Below, piece by piece: positions 30,319 through 39,620 of a stretch of 64,000 nucleotides of DNA. Source of the DNA: Proluteimonas flavola (GTDB taxonomy: Bacteria; Pseudomonadota; Gammaproteobacteria; Xanthomonadales; Xanthomonadaceae). The stretch spans positions 1-64,000 of the forward strand of contig NZ_JAIWPU010000020.1 in assembly GCF_021191705.1 (NCBI RefSeq), written 5' to 3'. The first letter of the stretch is position 1, and every line of letters begins with the position of its first letter. A program made the translations under genes and the position numbers. The notes beneath the pieces are model-generated. The model was not told where the DNA came from and searched no databases. It saw nothing but the letters and a program-made list of their open reading frames with translations.

Positions 30319-31266
30319 ATGCACTTCGATCTCCGCAGGCGCCGCCTGCTGCAGGCCGGCACACTCGCCGCATTGGCGACCGCCCTGCCCGGCTTCGCGC
30401 GCACGCCGACCCTCGACGCCACGACCACGGCAGAGCATGCGACCGCCGGCCTCGACCTGCGCGGCCACACCATCGTCGTGACCGGCTGCACGTCCGGCAT
30501 CGGCCAGGAAACCATGCGCGTACTGGCACTGCGAGGCGCGCACGTGATCGGCACCGCGCGTTCGCGCACGAGCGGCGAAGTCGCCTGCGCCGCGGTCGAA
30601 GGTCGTGCGACGCCGGTCGTCCTGGATCTGGCCGATTTCGATTCGGTCGTCGCCGCCAGCGACGCGATCCACGCGCTCGACGTGCCGATCGATGCGCTGG
30701 TCTGCAACGCCGGCGTCGTGCTCGACGATCTGGAGCAGGTCCGCGGCATCGAGAAGAGCTTCGTCGTGAACCACCTGGGCCACTACCTGCTGGTGCGACG
30801 CCTGCTCGAACGCGTAACCGCCGCGCCGCAGGGCCGCGTGGTCGTGCTCGGCAGCGGCGACGAACGCAACGCGCCGGCGGGCGGCATCCAGTTCGACGAT
30901 CTCTCCGGCGCGGGCTGGGAGGCGCGCTACGCGCATTCCAAGCTGGCGAACGGCCTGTTCTCGCTGGAACTGTCGCGACGCCTGGCCGGCACGCGCGCGA
31001 CGTCCAACTGCGTGTCGCCCGGCCACACGCGCAGCAACATCCTGCGCAACGTCGGCAACCGCTACCGCGACGACGCACGCAGCGTGCAACAGGGTGCGGC
31101 GACACCGTGCTGGCTGGCGGCGTCGCCTGCGGCATCCGGCATCAACGGCGCGTTCTACCGCGATTTCGCGCCGGCGCCGCAGAGCGACGCGCAGCGCGAC
31201 ACGGCGATGGCCGCGCGGCTGTGGACCGTCTCCGAAACCCTGCTCCAGGACTGGCTGCCCGGCTGA
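30319..31266 (+). CDS. Short-chain dehydrogenase/reductase with Tat-like signal
   Basis: A 315-residue SDR. The N terminus (MHFDLRRRRLLQAGTLAALATALPGFA) looks like a twin-arginine signal, so this reductase is probably exported folded, which is unusual for an NAD(P)-dependent SDR. The cofactor loop is VVTGCTSGIGQE, NAG follows in VCNAGVV, the catalytic serine is in VVLGSGDERN, and the Tyr-Lys pair in YAHSK. The sequence VVNHLGHYLLVRRLL resembles retinol dehydrogenase/WW-domain oxidoreductase-like SDRs. The substrate is unknown. It is followed by a convergent small lipoprotein gene. Confidence 0.85.
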   Translation: MHFDLRRRRLLQAGTLAALATALPGFARTPTLDATTTAEHATAGLDLRGHTIVVTGCTSGIGQETMRVLALRGAHVIGTARSRTSGEVACAAVEGRATPVVLDLADFDSVVAASDAIHALDVPIDALVCNAGVVLDDLEQVRGIEKSFVVNHLGHYLLVRRLLERVTAAPQGRVVVLGSGDERNAPAGGIQFDDLSGAGWEARYAHSKLANGLFSLELSRRLAGTRATSNCVSPGHTRSNILRNVGNRYRDDARSVQQGAATPCWLAASPAASGINGAFYRDFAPAPQSDAQRDTAMAARLWTVSETLLQDWLPG

Positions 31267-31270
31267 CCGG

Positions 31271-31519
31271 TCAGTCGGTGCGGGCCGGCTTCGAGACGCC
31301 CCCGAAGCGGATGCCGGTCGTCGCCTCCCGGCACTGCGGCGGCAGCGAATTGCGGCTGCGCTCGCGCGATTTCGGTGGGGGCGTGTCGCGCACCTGGCGC
31401 TCCAGCTCGGCGCACCAGGCCGGATACGGATAGCCCGAGTCCGCCCGGTATTCCTGCTGACTCGTGCATCCACCGAGCCCGATCACACCTGCCAGTACCA
31501 GCGTCTTGGGTATCCGCAC
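31271..31519 (-). CDS. Small putative lipoprotein
   Basis: An 82-residue protein with a short signal (MRIPKTLVLAGVIGLGGC), a lipobox LGGC, and a mature part of about 64 residues with two further cysteines (PAWCAELER and LPPQCREA). It is hydrophilic and Arg-rich. I do not recognise the family. The 3' end is five bases from the end of the convergent SDR gene. Confidence 0.65.
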   Translation of the reverse strand: MRIPKTLVLAGVIGLGGCTSQQEYRADSGYPYPAWCAELERQVRDTPPPKSRERSRNSLPPQCREATTGIRFGGVSKPARTD

Positions 31520-31612
31520 GACTGCGCTCCTGCCATTCCCTGAGGATTGGCCCAGCTTGCCGCAACCGGGCGCAGCGGCGTTGAACGGCCGCCAACGCAG
31601 CGATGCGTCGGA

Positions 31613-32026
31613 TCAGAGCGCGTCGATATCGCCGAGCGCGCGGATCAGTTTCCGCGCACGCTTGTCGGGCTTGTGCTCGGGCGCCTGGTAGCCGGCACGC
31701 GCGGCGCGCGCATCCGCCAGACGCGCCAGGCGCGCTTCGCGCGATGCGTCGGTCTCGCTGTACAGCGTCTGCGCGACGCTCGCGGGCCCACGGGTGTCCG
31801 ACAGTCCGGCAACTGCGACTTCGAACACTTCCTCGCCGCGCGCCACGCGCAGCGCATCGCCGATCCGAACCGCACGCGCCGGTTTCGCACGCTGACCGCC
31901 GACATCGACCTTGCCGGTCTCGATCGCCTGCTTGGCCAGCGCGCGGGTCTTGAAGAAACGCGCGGCCCACAGCCAGAGGTCGAGGCGGACGCTGTCGGCG
32001 GCGGTGGGAACCTGTGCTTGGCTCAT
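31613..32026 (-). CDS. hslR: S4 RNA-binding heat-shock protein Hsp15
   Basis: A 137-residue Hsp15. It binds free 50S subunits carrying stalled nascent chains and takes part in rescue. The S4 domain at the N terminus is clear: RLDLWLWAARFFKTRALAKQAIETGKVDVGGQRAKPARAVRIGD. The C-terminal basic tail (KPDKRARKLIRAL) is typical. The start overlaps the stop of the histidine kinase gene as ATGA, so it is the last gene of the two-component operon. Confidence 0.9.
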   Translation of the reverse strand: MSQAQVPTAADSVRLDLWLWAARFFKTRALAKQAIETGKVDVGGQRAKPARAVRIGDALRVARGEEVFEVAVAGLSDTRGPASVAQTLYSETDASREARLARLADARAARAGYQAPEHKPDKRARKLIRALGDIDAL

Positions 32027-33363
32027 GCGCCCGATATCGGTGCGCCGGCGGGCAAATCAAGCAGCGCGCGGAATCCGTCCTGCAGATTCTCGAGTACGAG
32101 ACTGCCCTCGTAGCCGGCCGCGATTCCTTCGACGATCGACAGGCCCAGCCCATGCCCGGGCATCCGGTTGTCGAGGCGCACGCCGCGCTGCAACGCGCGC
32201 TCCAGGGCGTCTGGCCCCATGCCGGGGCCGTCGTCGTCGACCGCGATCCGCACGCGCCCGTCATCGGATGTCGCGTGGATCCGCACCTGCGCACGTGCCC
32301 ACTTCACCGCATTGTCGACGAGATTGCCGAGCATCTCTTCCAGATCCTCGCGCGCACCGGCGAACACCAGATCGCGCGCGACCTCGCAGTGCAGCGTCAC
32401 GCGATCGCTGCCAGTCTGCGCGAACAGACCGCACAACGCTTCGGCCACCGGTGCGATCGGCGTGCGCTGACGCGCATCGACGGCGAAGCCGCCCGCGAGC
32501 CTGCGCTCCACCTCGCCGCGCATGCGCTGCACCTGGCTCGAGACCACACCGGCGATGTCGTCGCCCGGGCGCTGCGCTTCCGCCGACAGCACAGCGAGCG
32601 GCGTCTTCAGTGCATGCGCGAGATCCTCGGCAGCATGGCGCGCGCGTGCAACGCGGCGTGCGTGTTCGTCGAGCAGATCGTCGATCTGTTCCGCCAGCGG
32701 CGCCGCCTCGGCGGGCCAGCGCTCGGCGCCGAAGCGCACGTCGTCGCCGTTGCGCACGCGCTGCAGGATGCCGCGCATGCGCCGCAGCGGGCGCAGGCCC
32801 CATTCGATCTGCCAGGCCAGCAGCGCCAGCAGCGCCGCCGCCGCACCGGCGAAAGCCAGCATCGCCGCCTGCCGGAAGCCGCGCGTCTCGGCGATGACAT
32901 CGCCGCGATCGCCGGCGACATGCACGGGAATCGGGTCTGCGACACCCGGCAACCGCAGCAGTTGCGCGCGCAGGCGCAATTGCTGTCCGCGCGGGCCTTC
33001 CACGACCGACCATACGGCCGCGTTGCCGGGCACATCGGGGGCCACGAGTTCGTCGTCCCACAGCGAGCGCGAGCGCACCGCGTCCGCGCCATCGCCGATT
33101 CGCCAGTACCAGCCCGAGAACACCCGCGCCCAGCGTTCGTCCGCCGGTGGGCGACGCAACTGCCAGCCACCGTCCGCACGCGCTTCCAGCAGGCCGGCGA
33201 GTGTCGCGAAATCGTCGTCGAGGCGACTGTCGAGCGCGCGTTGTCCGGAGCGTTCGAACATCGCGCCGAGCAGACCACCGGCGATCAACGCCGAGATCGC
33301 CACGCCCAGCGCGCCGGCCAGCCACAACCGCCAGCGCAGCGACAAAGCGCGACGGGCGTTCAT
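32023..33363 (-). CDS. Sensor histidine kinase (PhoQ-like)
   Basis: A 446-residue membrane kinase with transmembrane helices at about residues 13-33 and 165-185 framing a periplasmic sensor of about 130 residues. A HAMP-like linker leads to the H box EDLAHALKTP (phospho-accepting His250). The ATP domain has N-box NLVDNAVKWA, DDDGPGMG and GHGLGLSIVEGIA. The sequence order resembles the PhoQ branch. It overlaps its regulator upstream and hslR downstream, both by ATGA, so the genes are translationally coupled. A divalent-cation signal is an inference from the family. Confidence 0.92.
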   Translation of the reverse strand: MNARRALSLRWRLWLAGALGVAISALIAGGLLGAMFERSGQRALDSRLDDDFATLAGLLEARADGGWQLRRPPADERWARVFSGWYWRIGDGADAVRSRSLWDDELVAPDVPGNAAVWSVVEGPRGQQLRLRAQLLRLPGVADPIPVHVAGDRGDVIAETRGFRQAAMLAFAGAAAALLALLAWQIEWGLRPLRRMRGILQRVRNGDDVRFGAERWPAEAAPLAEQIDDLLDEHARRVARARHAAEDLAHALKTPLAVLSAEAQRPGDDIAGVVSSQVQRMRGEVERRLAGGFAVDARQRTPIAPVAEALCGLFAQTGSDRVTLHCEVARDLVFAGAREDLEEMLGNLVDNAVKWARAQVRIHATSDDGRVRIAVDDDGPGMGPDALERALQRGVRLDNRMPGHGLGLSIVEGIAAGYEGSLVLENLQDGFRALLDLPAGAPISGA

Positions 33364-34022
33364 GGCGTCTCCGACAGCCGGAAGCCCTGCCCGCGCACCG
33401 TGTGCAGCAGCGCGATGCCGAGCTTGCGGCGGATGCGGCCGATCAGCACGTCGAGCGCGTTGGAGTCCGGATCGAAGCCGTTGTCGTAGACGTGTTCGCC
33501 GAGTTCGCCGCGGCTCACCACGCGGCCGGCGTGGTGGATCAGATACGCGAGGATGCGGTGTTCCTGCGCGGTCAACGCGAGTGGGTCGCCGTCGAGCGCG
33601 AAGCGGCCCGCGTTCGCATCGAACTCCAGCGGCCCGCAACGCAGGCGCGGCGACGCATGGCCGGCGCTGCGGCGGATCAGGGCCTGCAGGCGCAGCACCA
33701 GTTCCTCAATCTGGAAGGGTTTGGTGAGGTAGTCGTCCGCGCCGGCATTGAAACCGGCCAGCTTGTCGTGCCAGCGGCTACGCGCGGTGAGCACCAGGAC
33801 CGGCAAAGTAAGACCGGCTTCGCGCCAGCGGTGCAGCACCGAGACGCCATCGAGATTCGGCAGGCCGAGGTCGAGCACGACCGCGTCGTAGGCTTCGGTC
33901 TGGCCGCGAAATTCCGCATCCGCGCCGTCCTCGGCGCGGTCGACCGCGAAGCCTGCGGCGCCGAGCGCAGCGGCGACGCGCGCCGCGAGTTCGACGTCGT
34001 CTTCGGCCAGCAGGATGCGCAT
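33360..34022 (-). CDS. OmpR/PhoP-family response regulator
   Basis: A 220-residue regulator: receiver domain with acidic pocket AEDDVE, phospho-acceptor Asp51 in VVLDLGLPNLDG, conserved Thr in VLTARSRW and Lys in YLTKPF. The C-terminal winged helix ends with SNALDVLIGRIRRKLG and TVRGQGFRL, as in PhoP/QseB regulators. The start shares a base with the stop of the PepSY gene upstream and its own stop overlaps the kinase start. It likely controls the operon and the divergent PepSY gene. Confidence 0.94.
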   Translation of the reverse strand: MRILLAEDDVELAARVAAALGAAGFAVDRAEDGADAEFRGQTEAYDAVVLDLGLPNLDGVSVLHRWREAGLTLPVLVLTARSRWHDKLAGFNAGADDYLTKPFQIEELVLRLQALIRRSAGHASPRLRCGPLEFDANAGRFALDGDPLALTAQEHRILAYLIHHAGRVVSRGELGEHVYDNGFDPDSNALDVLIGRIRRKLGIALLHTVRGQGFRLSETP

Positions 34023-34342
34023 CAGTCGTCGATCTCGACCTTGAGCAGGCGCCCGGAGCGCGCATCGTACTTCAGCTCCACGACGCGCCCGTCGCGCATC
34101 AGGATCTCGATCTCGTACTCGTCGTCGTCCTGGTCGAGTTCGACTTCGATCACGCGCCCGGGATAGCGGCGTTCGGCATCGGCGAGCAGGCGTTCGAGAC
34201 GCACGAATTCGCCACTGCGCACGCCGTCGCGGGCGTAGTCGGCGGTGCCCTGCGGATCCTGCGCATCGGCGTGCAGCGGCACGGCGAGCGGCGCGGCGAA
34301 CAGGAGAGTGGCGAGTGCGATCGGAGCAATGGGAGTACGCAT
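34022..34342 (-). CDS. PepSY-domain secreted protein (first gene of the two-component operon)
   Basis: A 106-residue protein with a signal peptide (ATLLFAAPLAVPLHADAQ) and a PepSY-like domain, visible as RYPGRVIEVELDQDDDEYEIEILMRDGRVVELKYDARSGRLL without its edges. Such small periplasmic domains are often found with PhoPQ- or QseBC-type systems and may modulate the kinase sensor. It has a close relative at 34472 on the opposite strand. It overlaps the response-regulator start by one base. Confidence 0.85.
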   Translation of the reverse strand: MRTPIAPIALATLLFAAPLAVPLHADAQDPQGTADYARDGVRSGEFVRLERLLADAERRYPGRVIEVELDQDDDEYEIEILMRDGRVVELKYDARSGRLLKVEIDD

Positions 34343-34368
34343 GGCGCAAGTGTGGCGAGGTGGATTAA

Positions 34369-34397
34369 CAGAACCGTGAACGGCTCGATCAGAACCG
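34369..34397. promoter_or_regulatory. Direct repeat in the divergent PepSY promoter region
   Basis: CAGAACCG occurs at 34369-34376 and again at 34390-34397, 21 bases apart, two helical turns. TTAAC just before the first copy and GTTAA just after the second add an outer inverted pair. Tandem sites of this spacing fit an OmpR/PhoP-type dimer. It lies between the divergent starts at 34342 and 34472. Confidence 0.45.
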
Positions 34398-34471
34398 CGT
34401 TAAGCGCGATCGGGAGACTGGCGTCAACCGGTTGCAGACCGGCGCACCCCATCCCACACCGAGGAATCGCT

Positions 34472-34804
34472 ATGACCCGTATCGCCATCGCCAGCCTGAT
34501 CACCGCCGCCACGTTCGCCGTCGCCGCACCGCTCGCGTTCGCCCAGGACCGCGACGACCGTCGCGGCGACGACGACCGCGTGCACGCCGCGGCCGCCGCC
34601 AAGGCCGACCCGCGCTTCCGCGCCAACAGTGCTTCGCTCGACAGCATCCTCGCCGATGCGCAGCGCCGTCATCCGGGCCGCGTCATCGATGTGTCCTACG
34701 ACGATGGCGAGTACGACATCGACATCCGTCGGGACGATGGCCGCATCGTCGAGCTGGAATACTCGGCGCGCACGGGCCGCCTGCTCGAGGCCGATTACGA
34801 CTGA
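34472..34804 (+). CDS. PepSY-domain secreted protein (divergent paralogue)
   Basis: A 110-residue protein with a signal peptide (SLITAATFAVAAPLAFAQ), an Asp/Arg-rich linker and a PepSY-like domain (RRHPGRVIDVSYDDGEYDI and DGRIVELEYSARTGRLLE). It closely resembles the protein encoded at 34022-34342, including the shared PGRVI and DGR(V/I)VEL motifs, so the two genes are duplicates. GAGGAA precedes the start. It faces away from the two-component operon and probably belongs to its regulon. Confidence 0.85.
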   Translation: MTRIAIASLITAATFAVAAPLAFAQDRDDRRGDDDRVHAAAAAKADPRFRANSASLDSILADAQRRHPGRVIDVSYDDGEYDIDIRRDDGRIVELEYSARTGRLLEADYD

Positions 34805-34830
34805 CGCTCGCCGACACGCCGTAGACACGA

Positions 34831-34860
34831 GGGCGCTGGATGCGGATCCAGCGCCCTTTT
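34831..34860 (+). terminator. Terminator of the PepSY gene
   Basis: A strong stem gggcgctgga facing tccagcgccc with a loop of ten bases, then tttt. It lies 27 bases past the stop at 34804. Confidence 0.85.
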
Positions 34861-35114
34861 CATGCACGCGTGCAGGATTGTCTGCGGATGCGACTGCCGC
34901 CAGACCTGACGGCCCGTCTTGCGAGCGCGATGCAGGCGCTCGTCGGGCGCATATCGTGACAGCCGCTGCTCTCACCCGACGCGCTGCGCGCGTCGGCCCC
35001 GGATCAAGGCCGGGGCAGGCTTTCTCCCGGAAGGAACAAGGTGCCGGTTCGTTCGCGCGACGTCGCCCCCGGCCAAGACGAGGACACGACGGCAGTCCAT
35101 CCTCCCAAACGCAA
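34861..35114. other. Gene-free stretch between two terminators
   Basis: No supported gene. A short GC hairpin of gccccgg and ccggggc type lies at about 34995-35016, like other small palindromes in this genome. Confidence 0.4.
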
Positions 35115-35137
35115 ACGGCCGCCTTGCGGCGGCCGTC
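35115..35137 (-). terminator. Terminator of the rplS operon
   Basis: The arms acggccgcc and ggcggccgt form a stem; on the minus strand it is followed by tttgcgtttg. It lies 21 bases beyond the rplS stop. Confidence 0.7.
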
Positions 35138-35158
35138 GTGCGACTCGGAACTGCCCGA

Positions 35159-35602
35159 TTACTCGGCAGCGGCAACCGGTGCTGCAGCGGCTGCGGCCTT
35201 GTCGGCGCGCGCCTTCTCGTTCTTGGCCTTGGCCGACGCGGACAGGTCTTCCTTGATGCGCGCCTTCTTGCCTTCCAGGCCGCGCAGGTAGTACAGCTTG
35301 CCGGCGCGGACCTTGCCGCGGCGCTTGACTTCGACCGAGTCGATCTGGGCGCTGTGGCTCTGGAACACGCGCTCGACACCGAAGCCATGCGAGATCTTGC
35401 GAACGGTGAACGCGGAGTTCAGGCCTGCATTCTTGATTGCGATGACCACGCCTTCGTAGGCCTGCACGCGCTCGCGGTTGCCTTCCTTGACCTTGACGTT
35501 GACGACGACGGTGTCGCCGGGGCCGAAGTCGGGAAGCGTGCGCGCGGTCTGGGCGCTTTCGAATTCCTGCAGCAGGGTGTTCAGGGAGGGCTTGTTGGTC
35601 AT
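35159..35602 (-). CDS. rplS: 50S ribosomal protein L19
   Basis: A 147-residue L19, located at the 30S-50S interface. The core is highly conserved: [32 protein letters not shown] and the [10 protein letters not shown] and [16 protein letters not shown] segments. The C terminus carries an Ala/Lys-rich extension of about 30 residues beyond the E. coli length, common in this family of bacteria. It is the last gene of rpsP-rimM-trmD-rplS; a 146-base gap with its own -10 box separates it from trmD. Confidence 0.97.
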   Translation of the reverse strand: MTNKPSLNTLLQEFESAQTARTLPDFGPGDTVVVNVKVKEGNRERVQAYEGVVIAIKNAGLNSAFTVRKISHGFGVERVFQSHSAQIDSVEVKRRGKVRAGKLYYLRGLEGKKARIKEDLSASAKAKNEKARADKAAAAAAPVAAAE

Positions 35603-35700
35603 GGTCTGGGCCTGTTGGTGTCGTTATAGGCGTGGTGCACGTGGACGCACGCTCTGGCTCGGCGAGCTCTTGGGCTCTGGGTGAAACGGGTTAGCCGCGC

Positions 35701-35706
35701 ATTATA
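35701..35706 (-). promoter_or_regulatory. Candidate -10 box (TATAAT) for rplS
   Basis: On the minus strand TATAAT lies about 100 bases upstream of rplS in the trmD-rplS gap. No clear -35 is present. It would allow L19 to be transcribed apart from trmD. Confidence 0.4.
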
Positions 35707-35748
35707 GACGGGGCGGCAGGGCGAATGCCAGCACCCTGCCCGGTGGGA

Positions 35749-36570
<822 letters not shown>

Positions 36571-36642
36571 GACTGCCTCTCCAAATCCCGGCTTTCAACG
36601 GACGAACGTCCGGTCATCCCGAATCCCCATTTCCAGTGCTTT

Positions 36643-37170
36643 TCAGAACTCCGCGTCCCAGTCCACCGTCACCAGCGCCGTGTCGAAATCGATCGACACG
36701 ATGTAGTCCGGCACGACGAAGGGGATCATGCGTTCGTGATCGCCCTGTGCGACCAGCACGTCGTTGGCGCCGGTCGAGAACAGATGCGAGACGATGCCGA
36801 AATCGATGCCTTCGGCGTTGCGCACGCGCAGGCCTTCTAGGTCGACCCAGTAGTACTCGCCGGGTTTGGGCGGCGGCAGTGCCTCGCGCGGCACGAAGAC
36901 TTCGAGTCCGCGCGCCGCCTCGGCGCCATCGCGATCCTCGACGCCCGGCAGTGTCGCGACGACGCCCTTCGGCGTCTCGCGCCCCTTTGCGCCTTCGCAT
37001 TCGCGCTCGACGCCGCGCGCGTCGCGCAGCACCCAGGGCTGATAGCGGAAGATCGCGCTGCGCGGCTCGGTGAAGGATTCGAGCTTCACTTCGCCACGCA
37101 CGCCGAACGCGCCATGGACCTTGCCCACCTGGATCATCCGGCGGGGAGGTTGGCGCGTCGGGTCGTTCAT
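36643..37170 (-). CDS. rimM: Ribosome maturation factor RimM
   Basis: A 175-residue RimM, which assists assembly of the 30S head by binding S19. N-terminal domain: VGKVHGAFGVRGEVKLESFTEP; PRC-barrel part: PKPGEYYWVDLEGLRV and the closing HERMIPFVVPDYIVSID. It lies between rpsP and trmD in the canonical order. The start ATG 37170 was chosen because the motif follows within 12 residues. The gap to trmD contains an intergenic repeat. Confidence 0.95.
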   Translation of the reverse strand: MNDPTRQPPRRMIQVGKVHGAFGVRGEVKLESFTEPRSAIFRYQPWVLRDARGVERECEGAKGRETPKGVVATLPGVEDRDGAEAARGLEVFVPREALPPPKPGEYYWVDLEGLRVRNAEGIDFGIVSHLFSTGANDVLVAQGDHERMIPFVVPDYIVSIDFDTALVTVDWDAEF

Positions 37171-37208
37171 GTCGACAACGGCCGCGCCCGGAAGGCGCGG
37201 CCCGTCAA

Positions 37209-37475
37209 TCAGGCAGCGGCGGTCGCAGCAGCGACCTTGCCGGCGTCCTTGTACAGCGCGCGGACCTTGTCGGTCATCTGCGCACCCTTGGACACCCAAT
37301 GGTCGACGCGCGCGGTGTCGAGGACGATGCGCTGCTCGCCACCGGTGGCGACCGGGTTGTAGTAACCCACGCGCTCGATGTTGCGGCCGTCGCGCGCGCT
37401 GCGCGAGTCGGTGACGATGATGTGGTAGAACGGGCGCTTCTTGGCGCCACCGCGCGTCAGACGGATCTTGACCAT
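37209..37475 (-). CDS. rpsP: 30S ribosomal protein S16
   Basis: An 88-residue S16, an early-binding protein of the small subunit. It begins [25 protein letters not shown] and contains ERVGYYNP, both diagnostic. It opens the rpsP-rimM-trmD-rplS operon. The short Ala-rich tail is usual. Confidence 0.97.
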   Translation of the reverse strand: MVKIRLTRGGAKKRPFYHIIVTDSRSARDGRNIERVGYYNPVATGGEQRIVLDTARVDHWVSKGAQMTDKVRALYKDAGKVAAATAAA

Positions 37476-37526
37476 TGCTTTGCTTCCTGTGTTGCCCAGT
37501 CGCCAGGGTGGCGAGGTAAGCCGGTA

Positions 37527-37532
37527 ATTATA
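37527..37532 (-). promoter_or_regulatory. Candidate -10 box (TATAAT) for the rpsP operon
   Basis: On the minus strand a perfect TATAAT ends about 50 bases before the rpsP ATG. A weak TTGCGC lies 19 bases further upstream. Confidence 0.5.
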
Positions 37533-37565
37533 ACGGGAATTTTCGCCCCCGGCGCAAGCACCGTG

Positions 37566-38363
37566 TCAGTCCACAGGCTCCGCCGGCTGCGTCGCCAGCG
37601 CCTGCGCAAGCAATCCATCCAGCTCCGGGGCCAGCGACAGCGGTCGCCCGTCGACCGAACCGATCCTCTGCTGGCCGCGCGAATTGCAGGCGAATGCGGC
37701 GATCGGCGCCGCCAGCTCCGCCAGCGCGGCAGGGCGGATCCGCTGAGGCACGCCAAGCGCCGACAGGCCCGCCTGCAGCAGCCGCTCGCGAGTGCCGCGC
37801 AACGCGTCAGCCTGCGGCCAGGTCAGCGTGTGGCCATCCCACAGGCCGAGGTTCCATACCGTGCCCTCGATCACGTGGCCGCTGGCATCGACGAACAGCG
37901 CATCGTCGGCGCCGGCCCGCCGTGCCAGCCGCTGGTGCTGGAACAACGGAAACGTCCCCGCATGCTTGATCGCCGGGGTATCGCGCTGGAACACGAACGA
38001 CTGCAGCCGCAGCGGCGCAGTGCCGGGTTCGGCGGGCGGTGCCAGCGAGACCAGCACGTCGACCTCCGGCGCCGCGCCCTCCCCCGCACTGCCCGCGCGC
38101 GGCACCACGGTGATGCGGACCGTCGCATCGCGCGTCGCCGTCGCGGCCAGCGGCGCACTCAACGCCTTGCGCACGCGCGCGGCATCGAGCCCCACACCGA
38201 ACAGCGCCCGCGTCGCGGTGTCGAGCCGCTGCAGATGCAGGGCCAGCCCAAGGACCGCGCCGCCGCGCAACTGGAACGTCGTGAAATGGCCATCGTTGCG
38301 CAGTGCCGGTGCGGCCAGGTCCTCGACCGTCGCCGGGAGGCCGTTGCAGAACACGACGTTCAC
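37566..38363 (-). CDS. Class IV aminotransferase, probable aminodeoxychorismate lyase
   Basis: A 265-residue PLP enzyme of fold type IV, most like PabC, which cleaves aminodeoxychorismate to p-aminobenzoate for folate. Visible motifs: [21 protein letters not shown] split by a few residues, the lysine region [18 protein letters not shown], and the glutamate-containing [17 protein letters not shown]. The GTG start at 38363 overlaps the stop of the upstream nitronate monooxygenase gene as GTGA, so an ATG further upstream would lie inside that gene. The C-terminal half is shorter than in branched-chain aminotransferases, favouring PabC. Confidence 0.8.
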   Translation of the reverse strand: MNVVFCNGLPATVEDLAAPALRNDGHFTTFQLRGGAVLGLALHLQRLDTATRALFGVGLDAARVRKALSAPLAATATRDATVRITVVPRAGSAGEGAAPEVDVLVSLAPPAEPGTAPLRLQSFVFQRDTPAIKHAGTFPLFQHQRLARRAGADDALFVDASGHVIEGTVWNLGLWDGHTLTWPQADALRGTRERLLQAGLSALGVPQRIRPAALAELAAPIAAFACNSRGQQRIGSVDGRPLSLAPELDGLLAQALATQPAEPVD

Positions 38364-39438
38364 AGCAGCGCCCCGGCGTCGGCCCACCAGCGCGCGACCA
38401 GCGCCTGCGCGGGCTCGGCACGGGCCAGCCATGCCGACTGGCCGGCCCAGGCCTGCATGCCGGCGAGCGCATCGCCGCGGGCCGCGGCCTGGCGCATCGG
38501 CGCGGTCAGCCCACGCTGCACCGGAAACGGCTGCGGCGCCGGCGCATCGTCACCCGCCGAGGCGCGGACATAGGCGGTCGCGATCGCGCGGCCCAGCCGC
38601 CCGGAGAACGCACGCGTCGGCCAGGTCTGCTCGGGCTCGGTGCACGCCAGCGCATCGGCCCACGCCGGGACCAGCGCGGCTTCGGGCGTGCGCAGCAGGC
38701 CGGTGCCGACCTGCACTGCGCTCGCGCCGAGCGTCAGCGCCGCCGCGATTCCGCGGCCATCGGCAATGCCGCCGGCGGCGATCACCGGAATGCGCAGATG
38801 GTCGGCCAGGCGCGGCAGCAGCGCGAACAGGCCGCTCAGCTGGCGCTCGGCGCTGGCGTCTTCGAACGCGCCGCGATGTCCGCCGGCCTCGACCCCCTGC
38901 GCGACCACCGCGTCGGCGCCCGCAGCTTCGGCGGCGCGCGCCTCGTCCAGCGTCGTCGCGCAGGCGAACCAGGCGATGCCCGCGGCCTTGAGCCGGGCGA
39001 CGAACGCAGCGGGAAACACGCCCATGATCGACGATGCCGCCACGGGCCGCGCCGCCAGCAACGCCGCGCATTGCGCATCGAAGCCGATGGGCGCGGGATC
39101 GCCGGCCTCCAGCGGCACCGGCGGCCCCCACTGCGCCAGCCAGTCGCGCGTGCGCGCCTCGGCGGCGGCATCGCGCACCGGCGCGGGATCCGGGATCCAC
39201 AGGTTGATCTGGACCGGACCGCTGGACCGCGCACGGAAGTCGCGCATCCACGACCCGATGTCGTCCGGCGACGACAGCACCGCGCCCATCGCCCCATGCC
39301 ACCGGCCTCGGCCACGGCCGCGGCGAGCGCCGGCGGACAGGCGCCGGCCATCGGCGCCATCAGCACCGGCAGGCGCAGGCCGAAGCGGGCACAGAAGGCC
39401 CGGGACCGGTGCAACGGCGTTGTGTCGATCAAGCGCAT
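38360..39438 (-). pseudogene. Nitronate monooxygenase-like gene with a frameshift
   Basis: Two frames together give a full FMN-dependent nitronate monooxygenase (2-nitropropane dioxygenase family). The N-terminal frame from ATG 39438 reads [19 protein letters not shown] and then [27 protein letters not shown]. The sequence continues in another frame from about 39289 with [14 protein letters not shown] and holds the flavin-site motifs [17 protein letters not shown] and [19 protein letters not shown]. The shift lies in 39290-39297, beside a run of four C; one missing base there would restore one gene of about 359 codons. It may be a true pseudogene or a sequencing error. It is coupled to the pabC-like gene. 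Confidence 0.8.
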
Positions 39439-39620
39439 GACTCCTTCACGGCCGGGCACGCATCGCGGCGGTGCCGCGGTTCGCGATCAAGGTCGGCACG
39501 CCATTGTCGTCGCCCGGGCGCGGATTCGCTGCGCGCGTCGGGATGTCGACGCGTTCCGGGGCGGCTCCACCATGGCGGGATGTGTCCGTCTCGATGCCGG
39601 CGATCGGGACGGTCGCACGC

